Source of the DNA: Bryopsis sp. KO-2023
Lineage: Eukaryota; Chlorophyta; Ulvophyceae; Bryopsidales; Bryopsidaceae
Assembly (NCBI GenBank): GCA_030272585.1
Contig: BSYQ01000012.1
Coordinates: forward strand, 186,001-250,000
Reading direction: 5' to 3'
Length of the DNA: 64,000 nt
Shown here in pieces: positions 1 to 12,742 of this stretch. The position numbers were made by a program, and so were the translations under genes. Position 1 is the stretch's first letter. Every line of letters begins with the position of its first letter. The notes under the pieces are model-generated. The model was not told the origin of the DNA, did no database searches, and saw only the letters and a program-made list of their open reading frames with translations.

Positions 1-466
1 TGCGGGCTCGATTATTGACGTCGTGTTTCGCTGGCAACGGCTGCATGCAGGCCATCACCGATCCGCCCGCCGCGAACACGCCGTCCCAATTCATATACTT
101 CAGCGAGCCCTCCGTGAACAGCTCGTCGAAGTTGCGCTTGAACTCGCCCTCGGTGACGATCGAATGCGCCCCGGCAGGCTTGCGTTTCGACCCCAGGGCG
201 AAGACCTTAGGCACCGCAGCTTCTTCGGGCGTCTCCGCCAGGCACTTGAACAAGTCGCGGTCGTCATAGACGGGGATCAGAGATTGGTGGGGATTGCCCA
301 GTTCCGGTACCACCCAGGATTCGCGTTGCTGCGAGAACAGCTTCCTGAACGTATTGTCGGCGTCGAACACATCCTTGTACAGCTCTTGTCGCTGAGAGAA
401 GGTCTGGGCGGCACGAAACCGCTTCTTGTAAACCTCCAGGTCCATCGCTTTGTAAAGATCTTGATT
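1..466 (-). CDS. 5' part of a gene with a nucleotidyltransferase-like GGS motif (partial)
   Basis: Reading leftwards, an open frame runs off the window edge. An in-frame ATG lies at 445-443. A CAG acceptor at 469-467 suggests the exon may instead begin at 466, leaving seven more codons in phase, so the true N-terminus is not fixed. The peptide opens with a charged helical stretch, then contains the segment NWDGVFAAGGSVMACMQPLP. The GG-S motif is what I would expect just before a DxD pair in a polymerase-beta-like nucleotidyltransferase fold, but the acidic residues would lie beyond the edge. GC content and codon use are clearly coding, unlike the AT-rich flank. It is divergently oriented to the LRR gene at 2277. 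Function is not assigned; the fold suggestion is inference. Confidence 0.6.
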
Positions 467-950
467 CTGTGGTGCGAGGTGAAACCACAAACCAGCGATG
501 AGGTTCAGAGAATGAAAAAAAGCAGAAACCAACAAAACAAAGCCAGAAATGCTATCGACGTCTCCACAGTTGCAACGCCCAACAAAAAACGTCGGTTGGC
601 AAAACCCACCTAGAGGAACCAGAGAGATCGTCGGCCAAAAAACAACTGTCTGGCAAATATGAACGGCAGTATTGAAAAGACCCCCAGAACACCGCTGTTC
701 GTCCGTCCCCTCACGGGAGGCCTCCTTCAATACTTCTCGCAGGGCGTTTTTTGCGCGCACTCAAGAAGCTGGGACGTCTCCCAGTCGGGCGATGCAACCC
801 ATCATCGCAAATCAAAAAAATGAAACGATCTTTCTGTCAGACTCGTTCAGATTTCAGTTTTTTGGCTTCCTGGCTGGCCAGTGTTTCGGGCTGTGAACTG
901 ATGAATTCAGCTTTCTTAAAATCGTTCTCTAAAACACCAAGTCAAAGTCG
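467..950. other. Intergenic stretch left of the MITE
   Basis: Upstream flank of the partial minus-strand gene. I see no convincing coding exon, RNA gene or repeat. It probably holds upstream exon or intron sequence and the promoter of that gene, but no element could be defined. Confidence 0.3.
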
Positions 951-1138
951 TCCAAGAGCATAGGCGCAACCGGGGGGGGCCTGGGGGGGCCTGGCCCTCC
1001 TAAAAAAATTTCTGGCCCCCCAAAGAAAGCTAGCAAGAAAAAAAAAGAATCCTATTCAGCAGATTTTCTACTGTGCTGTACAAAAATTAAAAGTGGCCCC
1101 CCCTCCCCCGAAATCCTGGTTGCGCCTGTGTCCAAGAG
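951..1138. mobile_element. hAT-like MITE with 8-bp target-site duplication
   Basis: The element body is 959-1130 (172 bp), flanked on both sides by the direct repeat tccaagag (951-958 and 1131-1138). Its ends form a 13-bp terminal inverted repeat, cataggcgcaacc on the left and ggttgcgcctgtg on the right, with one mismatch. The inner flanks are G-rich on the left and C-rich on the right, extending an imperfect inverted repeat. No coding potential. An 8-bp TSD with termini beginning CA and ending TG is the pattern of the hAT superfamily; the family assignment is inference from those two features. Confidence 0.8.
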
Positions 1139-2276
1139 TGAACAAAAACGGCAGCACAAAGAAATTTTATTTTCTTGGATCAGCCTCTCGAATGAGGAGG
1201 AGGGGAAATTCCACACAAGAATTTTTGCTGACTTCAAAATAAATCCTCGAGTCATGGGTGCCATACACAAATTAGGAAATTGAACTGGGAACGGGGCGGG
1301 GAAAAAAATTTCTTGTTAATAATAAGTAATAACAGTTTTTTCTTTTTTTAAATTGTTTGCGCTTGTGGCCATCCACCGACAACTTGGATGATTTCAAAAG
1401 TACATGCAACTGTAGGTCAAAATTTGGCACCAATACGTTCCATTTGTTTTTTTCTTTCAAACAAACATCAAATTCATTTTTTCTTTCACCCCTCAGGTCT
1501 ATATTGTTTGATGCCAATATCAATTTCCATTGCTCAGTTGTTTCTTGCTTTTACTTCTCTTGTTCAAGCACTTGCAGGCTCTAGACTGTGTAAAGTTACT
1601 GCGGAGCGATAATCACTGGAATCACTGGAAAGCAACCCAGCAGAACTGACGATTATCAACAAGCCAAATCTGAGGGCCGGGCCTTGATGGGAACACCTAT
1701 GGTGAGAGGAGAGACGAGAGCTCAGCACGTGTCTTGCAATCAAAGTAATTGGTTTCTCATAGCAAGCAAGCAAACACAAAATAACGTTGTGGAGGAGTAG
1801 AATTTCAAGGTCGGCTTAAACAAATGAGCTAAATTAAGGCATGGAGAAGTCAAGAGAAACAAACAAACAAACATCAATTACATATTGAAGTCAAGAGAAA
1901 CATATTTACACACAGAAGTCAGCCTGTGGGTTTGCGGCCAAAATGAAACGTGTTCTAGATTTGACATGCACGATCGCGTTGTCCGATCCACTGCTCCAAC
2001 CCTTTCCAAACGGGAGTTCACGATGCGACATCGAAGCGAAAAAAAAAACGAGCGAGAAATACTCCTCCCCTCACTCCGGCCGCTTGAAAATTTCTTGCCG
2101 TGTGTTCTCAGCTTTCGCTGGAAAACCAATCGATCCCCGCAGTTTTCTTTTGCCATCCCCTCGATTCGCTTCATTTGCCGATCGTTGTCTCGCCGAATTT
2201 CCTACCTGGCGAAAACGAGAAAAAGCAACGGTACAAACAGAAGGGGGGGGACAAATAAAAAACAGCCGTGATCGCG
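1139..2276. other. AT-rich upstream region of the LRR gene
   Basis: No exon that I can support. It includes a perfect 15-bp direct repeat (gaagtcaagagaaac at 1846-1860 and 1887-1901) around an (aaac)n run. GC content rises towards 2277, which fits a 5' UTR or promoter, but no clear TATA element could be assigned. Confidence 0.35.
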
Positions 2277-5200
2277 ATGAGCGCAGAACTGCGATCGAGG
2301 CGGAGGTCGATGCTTCGTGCGTTCCTCCTGCTCTGCGTTTTCTTGGGCCCGGCGGCGGCTCAGGATTTGGTTATCGAGGGAGACGCCACATCGCCCACGG
2401 GGACGGAATCGGGAGCACCAGATTCGAGTTTTTTCGCTGGCGAGCCCACGGAAACCGAAACAGAAGAGGAGAGTTTTTTCACCGGCGGGGATCCCACCTC
2501 GGCCGAACCAGTTCCCGACAGCGCGCCCTTCGTCAGCCCCCCCCTCGAGGATCGAGAACCATCCGAGAGTGGGGAATCTGGCACGAATGTTTTCACTCCA
2601 GAACCGATCGATGGAGGGGATCCCGGCAGTCAGCAATCGGATGGCACGTCTTTTGGCGGAACGATTTCCTCCGAGCCCGCCGACGAAGCCATTTCCGAAA
2701 TCGATGTCCTGCAGTTGGAGGAGCCGCGAAGCGGAACCGTTGCGGAGGTGCGCCACGATCCCTTACGCGATTTGACACTTTTCGGTGAAAAAAAAAATTC
2801 CATAGGTTTTTTTTCCTCAGTTTGAGATGAGAACGCAGTTTCAACAAATGCACATTCGTTTCAATTTGATTTTGATCTACTTTCATTTTATTTGAAGTGT
2901 GTGTTTGTTTGTTTTTTGGGGGGGCCTCGAAACAGGAAGGAGTGGATTTGATAAGCATTCAATTGCCAGCCAATGGGACCGATTATCCAAACATTCTTCT
3001 AACACTTACCACTGACAATGAAGAAGGCGATGCAGATATCCTCTGCTTACCTGTTGGCCAGTTCAACCCTGCGGTGAGCAAAAAATATATATATATATTA
3101 TTTTTCGGATTGCGACTTTTGAAAAAAAGCAACATTCCATAATCCAAGAATAAAATCACCATCCAGCTAGGTTTTGTTGTACCCATCAGGATTTCAACCC
3201 AGATCAGGAAAGCCACAGGCTGATGTCAGTCTTGAATGAAAACCACTACAAACAAGCGTATCCATCAATCATCTTGGAACATATTTCTTCCCCCCCCCCC
3301 CTTTCCTCTTCTTTTTAACATTGTATTTGCATTTCCGAAAGGACTTTTTTTTTTTTTTGTATCAGGTGGAAAAAATTTCGCAATTCAGTCCTCAGAAATG
3401 TGCAAACTTTTTTTTCTTTACAAAAAATTGTAAAGAAGAGAGAAGAAATTGTAGCCAAAAGAAACTGTTTCTTCTTTAAATCTTTTAACTCAATTTGCTG
3501 AATGTAAATGAAGGCTTCTTATTGTCCTTTGAAAGAGTTTTATTGCTTTTTTGCATGTAAATGTATGTGTTATTTATCGCTTTCAGCAACCAGCTCAGAG
3601 GGGCAGCTCCATTTGGGTGTCAGACCACTCCCAAGGAAAAGACTACGTTTTTATCTCCAGAAATCACGATTTGTACGAGGCTTCAAAAAGACAATTGAAG
3701 GATCCTGATCTCGGGAGCATCCCAGGCATTTCCATCACATGCGGGGTAATGACTTTTTTTTTCTTCTTTGTCAATTTATTTGGTGTGTGTTTTCTTCTTG
3801 CAACAAGCCCAAAAAAAAAGGGCAATGCATAGCCTTCAGTAAGAGGCTTTGGTAATTTGTTGGACTGCTATTTAAAAAAAAGATAAGAATCAGCAGCAAG
3901 TATAAATAGTTCCACTGGTTTCTTCAAATTATCATTAAAAGCCTGAAACTGGGAGTAGGAAACCAAACGCTTTTCTGAAGTTTTGAAGAAATGCAAGAAT
4001 CCACAGAGGACGTTAAAAAAGAAAGAAATCGCTGTGTGCTTTGTTTTTCCTTTATGACTTCAGATCATAGGATATGCTCCTGATGGCACCGATTACACTT
4101 TGGATCTGGACATTGACTACTCGGAGAGAACTTTAGTGGAATCGGAGCAAGCGACGATGCAAGAAATTTTTGATAAGTAAATATATTTCTTTCTACAAGG
4201 AAAAGAATGGCGCATTGTTTATGTTGAGCGATCGACCAAAAAGAAAAGAAATGAAAAAAATGAATTTGCATTTAGTGTGCCACCCACTGTCATTTTTTCA
4301 GTAGTTTGCGACGCTTGTGTTTTAGTCGGTTTTCTTCTTCGAGCGTTTTCCCAATCTTAGTTCTACAGTGGTGTTTAATTTTTCTGTAAAAAAATGAAAG
4401 AGTTGATTTAGATTTGTGTTTCTCGTAATTCAAGTTTGTTGACATTTACCACATGAATTTCCTGATTATATTTGGACTCGAACCCAGTCTGTCATTGGAA
4501 CAAGAAAAAAAGCTGAATTTGAGGAGTTCGTTTTTCATTGCATTCCAGGTGTTGCCTTGATGGTCCTGCTTTGTGCACAGACTGGAAAAATTTTATAGAT
4601 GAGTCTGGGGAAGTTTCTATGGATTTTTGCCATTCATTGGGAAGCATTTGTGATGAAGGTACAATTGCACACACACAATTACATAGATATAAATACATAT
4701 ATCCTTTAATCATTTTTTTTATTAAAGCCAATACCCATTTTTTTTTCCCTTTCATGTTAAAAACATTATCCTTCAGAACTGTCTGTCTCGAGGACCTTTT
4801 CTTTTTGGTTCACTTCACGGATGCATTTTTAGGTGAATCAGTTTTTTTCATCTACATTTTTTTGCAAGACTCTTTGGTCCTTGTTTTTTTCCTTTCCAGA
4901 AAAAGTATTGCTATTTGTTAAAACAAAAGAGAAAACAAAAAAAAACTTCAGAAAAATGAATTTCCAAGTTTGCAAATGAGCAAAGGCGTTCCACAGGGAA
5001 ATTACTTTCCGGACAGCAAAAAATATCAGAAATAATTATTTTTGGGCAGCAAATTTCTGAACAGGGGGTGTCAAACCCCTTTTCTTCCCATCCTCAGTGC
5101 AAGCAGCATGCTGATTTTATTTTATTCTTATTTTTCTCCTTTTTTTTTACAGATGGTTCATTGGTACGTTTGGATCTGCGGAAACTGAATTTCGGGTGCA

Positions 5201-8200
5201 AATTCCCGATTGACGAGATCGCCAAATTGAAGAATCTGGAAAAACTTCAAATGGAATCGAATGGATTGGAGGTAACCAACTCTCGATATTAAAAACAAAA
5301 AAAATATCTGAAATAATCTAACTCCTTGTTTTTTTACTTGAAGAGAATATATTTTCCTTGCCTTCCTTTTTTTCTCTTTTTTCCCCCCTTCCTTTTTTCT
5401 GTTATCTAAATTTTGATGGTTGGTCAAGATTAGGATTGCTGTTCTTTGGATAGCGAATGGTTAATTCGTATAATTTCTTTTTTTTTTGTGATTACCAGGG
5501 CAATATTTCTGAAATCCTTGAGTCGATTTCGTTGAACCTGAACCTTCAGCATTTGGACCTCTCCGAAAACTCACTGAGTGGAGTTTTGGACGAAGAACCT
5601 CTGTGTAGTTTGACTCATTCAGGAAGATTAGAATTTCTCAATTTGGAACTGAATGCGTTTGAGGGCACCATTCCTGAATGTCTTTTCGATGAGTCATCAA
5701 CCCTCAAGGAGCTCATCATGGGTAAAAAAACAGAACTGAAAAAAAAAAAAAATCAGAATAAATTTTCTCTCTTTTCCTTCTTTTTTGGAAATATTCCAAA
5801 TATTTGATGAAAAAGTCGAACCCTATTGCAATTCACTCCTTTCTTCTTTCTGTGTGTGCTTTTTTTTTATCGGGTTGTGTTTTAGGAACTGTTTTTCCCA
5901 GAATTTGCATAACTCGTTTTTTTGGGGGGTAACAGATCGAAACGAGCTCGCTGGAGAATTGCCGCCCATTCCTGCAGCATCCCAACTTCAGGTTTTGCGT
6001 ATTGCAGGGGCTGGGTTGAAAGGTGAATTTGCAACATCAGCAAAAAAAAAAGATAACTGTTTACGCTCCGTTTTTTTACCAAATGGTTTTATTTCACAGT
6101 ATTTCCCTGTCCCCTTTGTTTTCCCTGACCGACCTTGGGATATGACTGTTAGGGTCGTTGGATGCATCATTGGGTGACCTCCAGTCCCTGGTGGTGTTGG
6201 ATTTGTCAATGAACCATCTGGAAGGAACTTTGCCGAAAGATCTGGGCAAATCACCCTCGCTCCGAAGCGTCCGGCTTCAAGACAACAACTTCGAGGGGGC
6301 CATTCCAGGCTCGCTGATCGAAGCAACCGGCATCAGATATTTGCACCTGGAAAACAACAGACTGGAGTCGTTCGCGCCAGAATGGTATTCTGGCAACCCC
6401 CAAAATTCGTCCATGCTGTTGATGGATGCCTCCAAGAATGTCCTCAAGGTGGGTGGGTGTATATGTCTTGCTTTACTCTTTTTTGGGTAGGGGTAAATCT
6501 GCTTTAACTGGACTGCTATAATTTGCGGGAATTTTGGACAAACTTGAAAAATAAAACCAATGCTTCAATTTTTGGAACAGGAATGTCCCGGGTTATATTA
6601 TATGCTTTGTACAATAAAATCCTAAAAACCATTTCACCTAGGAAAAAAGCACGCCAGCATCTCAGCCATAATTTTCGTATTCTCAGTTCATACATCTAGT
6701 ATCTAATTTCTATTCTATTCTATATATTTTTTTTTATTTTTTTTTCACAAATCTTCAAAATAACAACAGGCTGAGTTGTTCCCTTGGAAAAAAACAGGGT
6801 GAATTTCCGACAGCCTTGCTCGGGGCGACCAACCTCGTGGCATTGAACCTCCAAGAAAACGAGCTGTCCGGTCCCCTGCCCGATCGAAAAGAAATGCTTC
6901 TCAACACCGTGCAATTTGTGGTGAATGGCAACCTCTTTGAAGGGAAAATTCCCGACAGCTTCCGAGACATCGGCTTTTTCAACGATGAGGTAATATTCTC
7001 AAACCAGAGATATATTTTTCTTAGATTTTGTTTTTTTAATACATTATCATCATCATGAGGTGAAAACGGTGTCCCCTTTTTCAATTTCCATACGAACCTC
7101 TGTTTTTTCGGAATTTGCTTCTTTTTGCATCGGTGTGTTTTTTGAGATAAAATTGATGGATGGTGACTGCAGGTGGTGCTGGACGGCCCCAAGCATGCAA
7201 GACGGCTTTTTCCTATTTTTGATCTGGCATCCAACAAACTGTCAGGAGTCCTGCCGTCTTTCTTGAGCAATGACAGTATTCCTAGCGTGTCTCAGGGCGG
7301 GGTCTATCTTGGGGTGAGTCTTTTGTCTTTTTTTATTTTGCTCGTATTGTTTTTTTGTTTTTTTTTGCTGGTGTATGGCTTAAGGCCAGGACTGAAAGTT
7401 CCAAGGTTTTGTTTGTTTATCGATTGATTGATTGGCATGCTGGGAGGAAAAAGAAGGGGACGAATTTTCAGAATTTAAACCTAAGAAAATTGGGAAAAAA
7501 AAGTGACATGGACTCCGTTAAATCGCCACTGAGGAAGGAGGGATCATCGTGGAATATGTGTGTGTGTGCATACTGTTCTGATTACCTTTTTTTGTTTGCA
7601 GGGTAACGATTTTGAATTGGATTGTCCAATTCCGGCCGAACTCTCGCACATCGAAGATTTAGAATGTGTCGATGAACAGTCGCAAAAACAAGGTGAAGAG
7701 AGACAAAAATATTGTTCGAGTGCTGAAGAGAACTTGAATGGATTATAATTTTTTTCCCCACGAGTTGTTCCCAGCTCACTTTGCCAAAGTACATCAGTTT
7801 TTTTTCACCATATTCATCAGGGAGCCTTGCCCATCTTGTTGTGTTTTTCTTGCTACTGCAGCAGTCAATCAGCTGGGGGTCGAAAGATGCACTTCAATTT
7901 TTTTTGCATCTTGCTTTTTTTTCTCACTTGTTTCTAACAAAAAATAGAACAAAGAAATACACACATTCTATAGGAGGTTTTTTGTTTCTGTTTTGCAGAG
8001 GAGAAAGAAGAAAAAGCGATTGTCGAGGATGGGGAGGACTTGATTGAGGATGTTGACCTTCTTTCTGGTGAAGAGCAGGACACCTTTTCTCTGAATCAAG
8101 TGGAGGAGTCCCAAGAAATCATCAAGTATGTGTGTGTGTATAACTACACGAGCGGTCTGTTTTTTTTTTTTTGAGAAGGGCAAAATGTGAAGCTTCACTT

Positions 8201-8850
8201 TTTTGAATTGTGCATTTTTTTGTCTGATAGAATGAGAAAGGTTGGGATGTATATATGTGTGTGTGTGTGGAGGGGTTCCTGATCGATGGGCAGTCATATC
8301 ACATAGGCTGAAACAGTGTGTGTGGTGCATGCAGTTTTTCAGCTTGTGAAGCGAATTTTTCAAGATGGGAATTAAAAACTGTTCAATACTTTTCCTAAGA
8401 ACACTGCTCTTCAGAAAGTAACCCTTTCTCTTTACTTTCTCCATAGTGTATATTAAAGAATCAACAGAATTGTTTTTTTAAAGCTAATTTTTCTGTTTTT
8501 TGAGATTGAAGAACAATTCCGTTATTTTCTTGAATATGATTTCGCTCGGGACGTTTTCAAGTTCCAAGTGCATTTTTTTTTTTTTTTTTTAAATTAAAAA
8601 ATCCACTGCTTTTTTCAGGGATGAAGATCGGAAAACGCGCCGCCACCACCGCAAGAACCACGACGAGAAAAAGAAAAAGGGGTCTGGATCTGACAAGAAC
8701 ATCGTCATTATCGTGGTCGGGTGCATTGCGGCGGCGCTTTTCGTTTCGGTGCTCGTCGTGGCGATTTTTTACAGAAAGAAAATCGAGAGGATGAGGCAAA
8801 TCGACGAGCTGGTTGGGAGAGATGTGGAGCTGAACAGAAATACTCTGTAG
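2277..8850 (+). CDS. LRR single-pass membrane protein with a PPC-like N-terminal domain (14 exons)
   Basis: Exons: 2277-2747, 2936-3073, 3587-3745, 4064-4176, 4549-4658, 5153-5271, 5499-5721, 5936-6022, 6153-6448, 6798-6989, 7173-7313, 7602-7692, 7999-8125, 8619-8850. All introns are GT-AG and all phases agree, giving about 832 residues. The ATG at 2277 opens a signal peptide ending near GPAAA. An acidic Ser/Thr/Pro-rich linker follows to about residue 160. Residues 160-290 look like a beta-sandwich of the pre-peptidase C-terminal type (GDADILCLPVG ... DYVFISRN ... YTLDLDID). A Cys-rich LRR cap leads into about nine plant-type LRRs (residues 330-700, NLQHLDLSENSLSG type). An acidic then basic juxtamembrane region precedes the membrane helix (about 784-808) and a 24-residue cytoplasmic tail without a kinase. 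Probably a receptor-like surface protein; the ligand is unknown. The exon 1 donor is the least certain: 2748 was chosen because it keeps the frame. Confidence 0.85.
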
Positions 8851-10915
8851 GGATTAAAAAAGCTAACATCTGAAGGTCAGTTTTCTTTTTGGTGGTCGGT
8901 TTGTGCATATTTTATGTACACATTTAGAAAAGAACACAAAAATAAAAATTAAAATAATTTTTATTTATTTATTTAATTAAAATTTATGCGCCAGTTGTGT
9001 GTTTCAAAACATGAGATAACTCCTTGAGATTTTTTTTTATATTTTAATGAGGGGATCCTTTTTTGTTCATTTTTTTTATCATAAACATTTCCAGCATCGT
9101 GTTTCTATTTATTTTTTCTTGTAAAATAATATCCCCACACGCAACATATGACAATGTTACATATATCTTTATGAAGGTAACAATTTCCTTTTTTTGTCAA
9201 CTCATTTTTTTTCCAGGTGCACAGAGGGAAGCCAGTGATGGAGCAAAATAACCACAATGGCTGTAAGCTACCACATAACATCAATACTGATTTTTAAGGG
9301 AGGGAAAATTTTCCCACAGTATTTAGAGGGTTAGTCAACAGGGAAAAGGAGGCGGTGGGAGACAGTTTCTCACACATACAAAAAAAACAGTTAAGAAAAC
9401 AACAAAGAGTAGCTCCCGTTTTGTTCGCTGGTTCAGGCTTTTTCTTTTTTTTTTGGGTCATTTTTGCAGGAAAAATCAAGCATTGGGCTTTTTTGGTTTA
9501 TTTTTTAGGTAATATGGATTGTGTGGTTGTGTAAGTGATGAGTTGCCTGCTTTGTGATGTTTCAAAACCAATCACACTCTCCAGCTGGTGTTTTTCCATA
9601 ATTTTCCATGTCACTTTTGACATGGATTGGTCTATGACCATTGGATCGTTGAGCATTTGACAATAAAGCGTCAAGATGCCTAAAACTTTGTATAGAAAAG
9701 GTGGAAAAAAAGAAAGCAGGAACCCGAGAAACAAAAAAGGAGGGAAGTAATCCAAATGAGTTTTTATTAAAAGGAGGAGGAAAAATGGAGGGGGGGGGGG
9801 CGACCACCTGATGATGAACTTTCGAGGCAAAAAAAAAGGCCATTGAATTAGATAGAATGTGAGGATGACATGGGACTCTCTGGAAAGAAAATTGTCACTG
9901 GGTCTTTCCACAGTTGTTTAAAGAGTCTTTTTTTTCAGGGTGAAGGGAAAGTGTATGGAGATGAGATGGAGACTTGGGGACGTGTGACTTATTTCTATTG
10001 TAATCGATGAAAATAATTAAGGTTTGCTGTGCTGGGGGTGATAGGTGATTGATTGACCTGCCCTTTGGGCTCATATTTCCTTAGTCGAACCAAAGATGGA
10101 TCTTTCAAAACATTGTGGTGAGGTTTGGGTATAATGGCAAGACCCCCCCCCCCCTCTCTCTATATAACCAAAACAAAAAAATCAGTTTTTTCTTTAACAC
10201 AACCCATACCCTTCAAGGATGAATTGGCCTTAGTATCAAGACCGAAAAGCATGGGACAAATGACCTTCATCCAAAAGCATATATTCAAAAAGACATTCAC
10301 CAAAATGGTTTGGGAAAATTACTACAGTCTCCCAATCAAAAAACAGAACAGCTGGGTCAATTCAAAACCAAAAATAACAATGCAAATTCAAGTCTTCAGA
10401 AAAAGAAAAAAAAAAACAGGAAAAAATCAAGGTAATGAATAAAATCCTCATCTGAATCCGAAGGCCAACTTATCCAAGTAACCGGTGGAGTAAGCAATTA
10501 TGAGAATTGCCGCTGGGGGGAGGACGAACAGACCAAATACGATGGTGAAAAATGGAGTGTTGTCACGCTGTTCCAAAGCAAGGAAAAAAAACAAAAAAAA
10601 CACTGTGAACACAGCAAGAGAAAATCATACCCCTAGATATATGTATATTGTGAGGAGTTTATTTTATTTTTTCTTATGTGAAAAGAAAAATCAACTCTCA
10701 ACAATTTTAATGTTGAGAGTAACAACAGAACAAAAACTCAAAAAAATCTTCCTCCGCATTGTTGGGACTGGAAAATGACAGACAATTGAACATGAAAAAC
10801 TAAAGCACAGAAGAGAACAGAACAGAACAGAAAAGTGGGTTGGAAATAGATCAGAAAAAATCTTCAAAATAGAAGACGCAAGCACGTGTTTTTTTTCCTC
10901 ACTGGAGTGACTAAG
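8851..10915. other. Convergent intergenic region
   Basis: Lies between the 3' ends of the LRR gene (plus) and the PDZ gene (minus). It is AT-rich with several homopolymer runs (for example G10 near 9790 and C9 near 10143) and a small hairpin at 9607-9626 (ccatgtca/tgacatgg). I see no exon with coding character. Confidence 0.4.
8941..8946 (+). terminator. Possible polyadenylation signal of the LRR gene
   Basis: An AATAAA hexamer lies 90 bp after the TAG stop of the LRR gene, inside an A/T-rich stretch. Position and sequence fit a poly(A) signal, but such A-rich strings are common in this flank. Confidence 0.35.
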
Positions 10916-12742
10916 CTAAGGACCCACCCCGCTGGACGTTTGCATGTACTCCTTCCTGCGTTTGATTCTTCTCTGAGCAGCTGTGAGATCTTCTCGCTGG
11001 CTTGCAGTTTTTGCCCACTCCCTTTCCATCTTTTCACCGATGGTCAGCTTCTCACCCTCCTTGACTAAATCACCTAAAATCCAAAAAAGTGCACCCCCCC
11101 CCCAAAACACACACACACACAACCAAAAAAAAAAAAGAAAAAATCATTTCCAAGAATGTTAACTGACAACAACATATTTCCCTGGTTCAGGGCGATTGCA
11201 GAAAGAAGCATCGATGATTTTCAGATTTTTCTTTTTCTTTTTTTTTGGGGGGGGGGGTCTTGTGTTTATTCACAGATTCATTTTTCTTGAAATATGCTGA
11301 TGTATGGATTTTTGGGTTCGTACCGTCGTCTTGAAGGACGAGGTCGATGGTATTGGCACTGCGGTACCGTACCGCATCCCTGACGAATCTCAGACTTGCG
11401 TTTTCCTTCAATTCCCACATCTCTGTGTACCGTACCGGATCGGAAACCTCCAGCACTTTCTGACCCACTTTGACACCAGCCTGCAGGAAAAAAGCGAAAT
11501 AAAATCAAGTACTTTATCCAGATTCTATTTTCATTACACCGGTATCCCCCCCCACAAAAAAAATAAAAAATAAAAAATAGTCCTATAAGATGCACATACC
11601 AATCACCAGCTGAAAAAAATGTCAAAGTGGGGTCATGAAATCCTATAATTTAACCAAAACGTTTTTTTTTGGAGTACATATCATACAACAAGAACTAGAA
11701 AATTCTTTTGATGGTAAATTTATATTACGTGGTATACTTTTATGGCACAAACAAAGCCAATATATTTGCCGAACTCGAGCCAAAAACAAGAAGACTGGAA
11801 AAAAGAACATGAATTAAAATCAAAATGCACACACCTCAGCACAGGGGCTGTCAGGCATAACCTGAGTGACCACCACATATTGAATTCTGCCTTCACCCAC
11901 GAGACCGAATTTCAAATCTTCTTTAGCCGAATCTGAAGGTAAAGTGAATCTGTTTGTAAAATAAAATATTTTTACCATCACCGAAAGAACCAAGAAACGT
12001 CCCCCCCCCAAAAAAGGAATTGGAATTGGAAAAACGAAGCAGAAAAAAAAAGAGCTGCACAGGTCGACTGCTGGACAATGGGGAAAATATTCTGAGGGCT
12101 GTTAATTTTGTTTTACCAAGATCTTACAGCAGGTTTGTTTTGGAGTGAATAGATCGATTGTATGGTTTTGTGAAAAAACCCTTCCACACAAAACGTTTTC
12201 TTTCAAATTTTTCTTGCCATTTGAAGAAAGAAAGAAAGAAATTATCCTCCAATGCCCTACTCAAGTCAAATCAAATTGTAGCACCTCAACCATGGAGTTG
12301 TCACAGTAACTAATGTTCAGTAGGATGTCAGTAGGATGGCAATTGCATATATTTCTATTCAACACCAGAAATGTCAAATAGAAATCACCTCCCCGAATTT
12401 TCTGTTGTTTTGTTGAATGCTAGGATGGGGGATGGCTTCATTTGAAAGATACATATCAGTGTTCTACAAATCTTACGTTTTCACAACGCTGGTCGGCGCT
12501 TGCGTGTCATTTTCCTCATTCGAGCAGTTGAGCCTGCTCCACCCCGAACTGGAGTCGCGTTCACGGAACGACCGTTCTCGAATCAGGCCACTTCCCCGTC
12601 GTCGCCGCGAAACCGAAACACGCGCTGCGTTTCGAACTCTATCTGTCTTCGAGGGACGAAAGGGGTCGAATCGATTCGATGGTCTGACGCGGGCGGCCTC
12701 TGCGCTGGCCGAGCAGAACATTGCTCCAGCGGTCGTCATCAT
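10916..12742 (-). CDS. PDZ-domain protein with plastid-like leader (4 exons)
   Basis: Exons on the minus strand: 12742-12477, 11949-11835, 11480-11324, 11073-10916. Phases match (2, 0, 1) and give 231 residues. The N-terminus is Ala/Ser-rich then strongly Arg-rich and free of acidic runs, as in algal plastid transit peptides. Residues about 90-170 form a PDZ-like domain: a carboxylate-loop FGL, a beta strand (YVVVTQVM), then DSPCAEAGVKVGQKVLEVSD, the usual gly-rich turn after an AG-hyperbolic helix. The last 50 residues are charged and helical (KMEREWAKTASQRED). No protease domain accompanies the PDZ, so it is not a Deg or Ctp protease; a scaffold role in the plastid is a guess. An alternative upstream ATG at 12904 is in frame but lacks transit-peptide character. 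Confidence 0.75.

Noticed and set aside
2202-2756. Long minus-strand open frame opposite LRR exon 1
   Set aside because: It is the GC-rich shadow of the signal peptide and linker exon; the plus strand has signal peptide, splice sites and domain continuity.
2748-2820. Alternative end of LRR exon 1 at 2784, or a mini-intron ending at 2820
   Set aside because: The donor at 2785 leaves phase 1, which does not fit the next exon at 2936, and the acceptor at 2820 leads at once to a stop codon.
9607-9626. Short hairpin as a possible small RNA or terminator
   Set aside because: An 8-bp stem with a 4-base loop is easily found by chance in AT-rich DNA and nothing around it supports a transcript.
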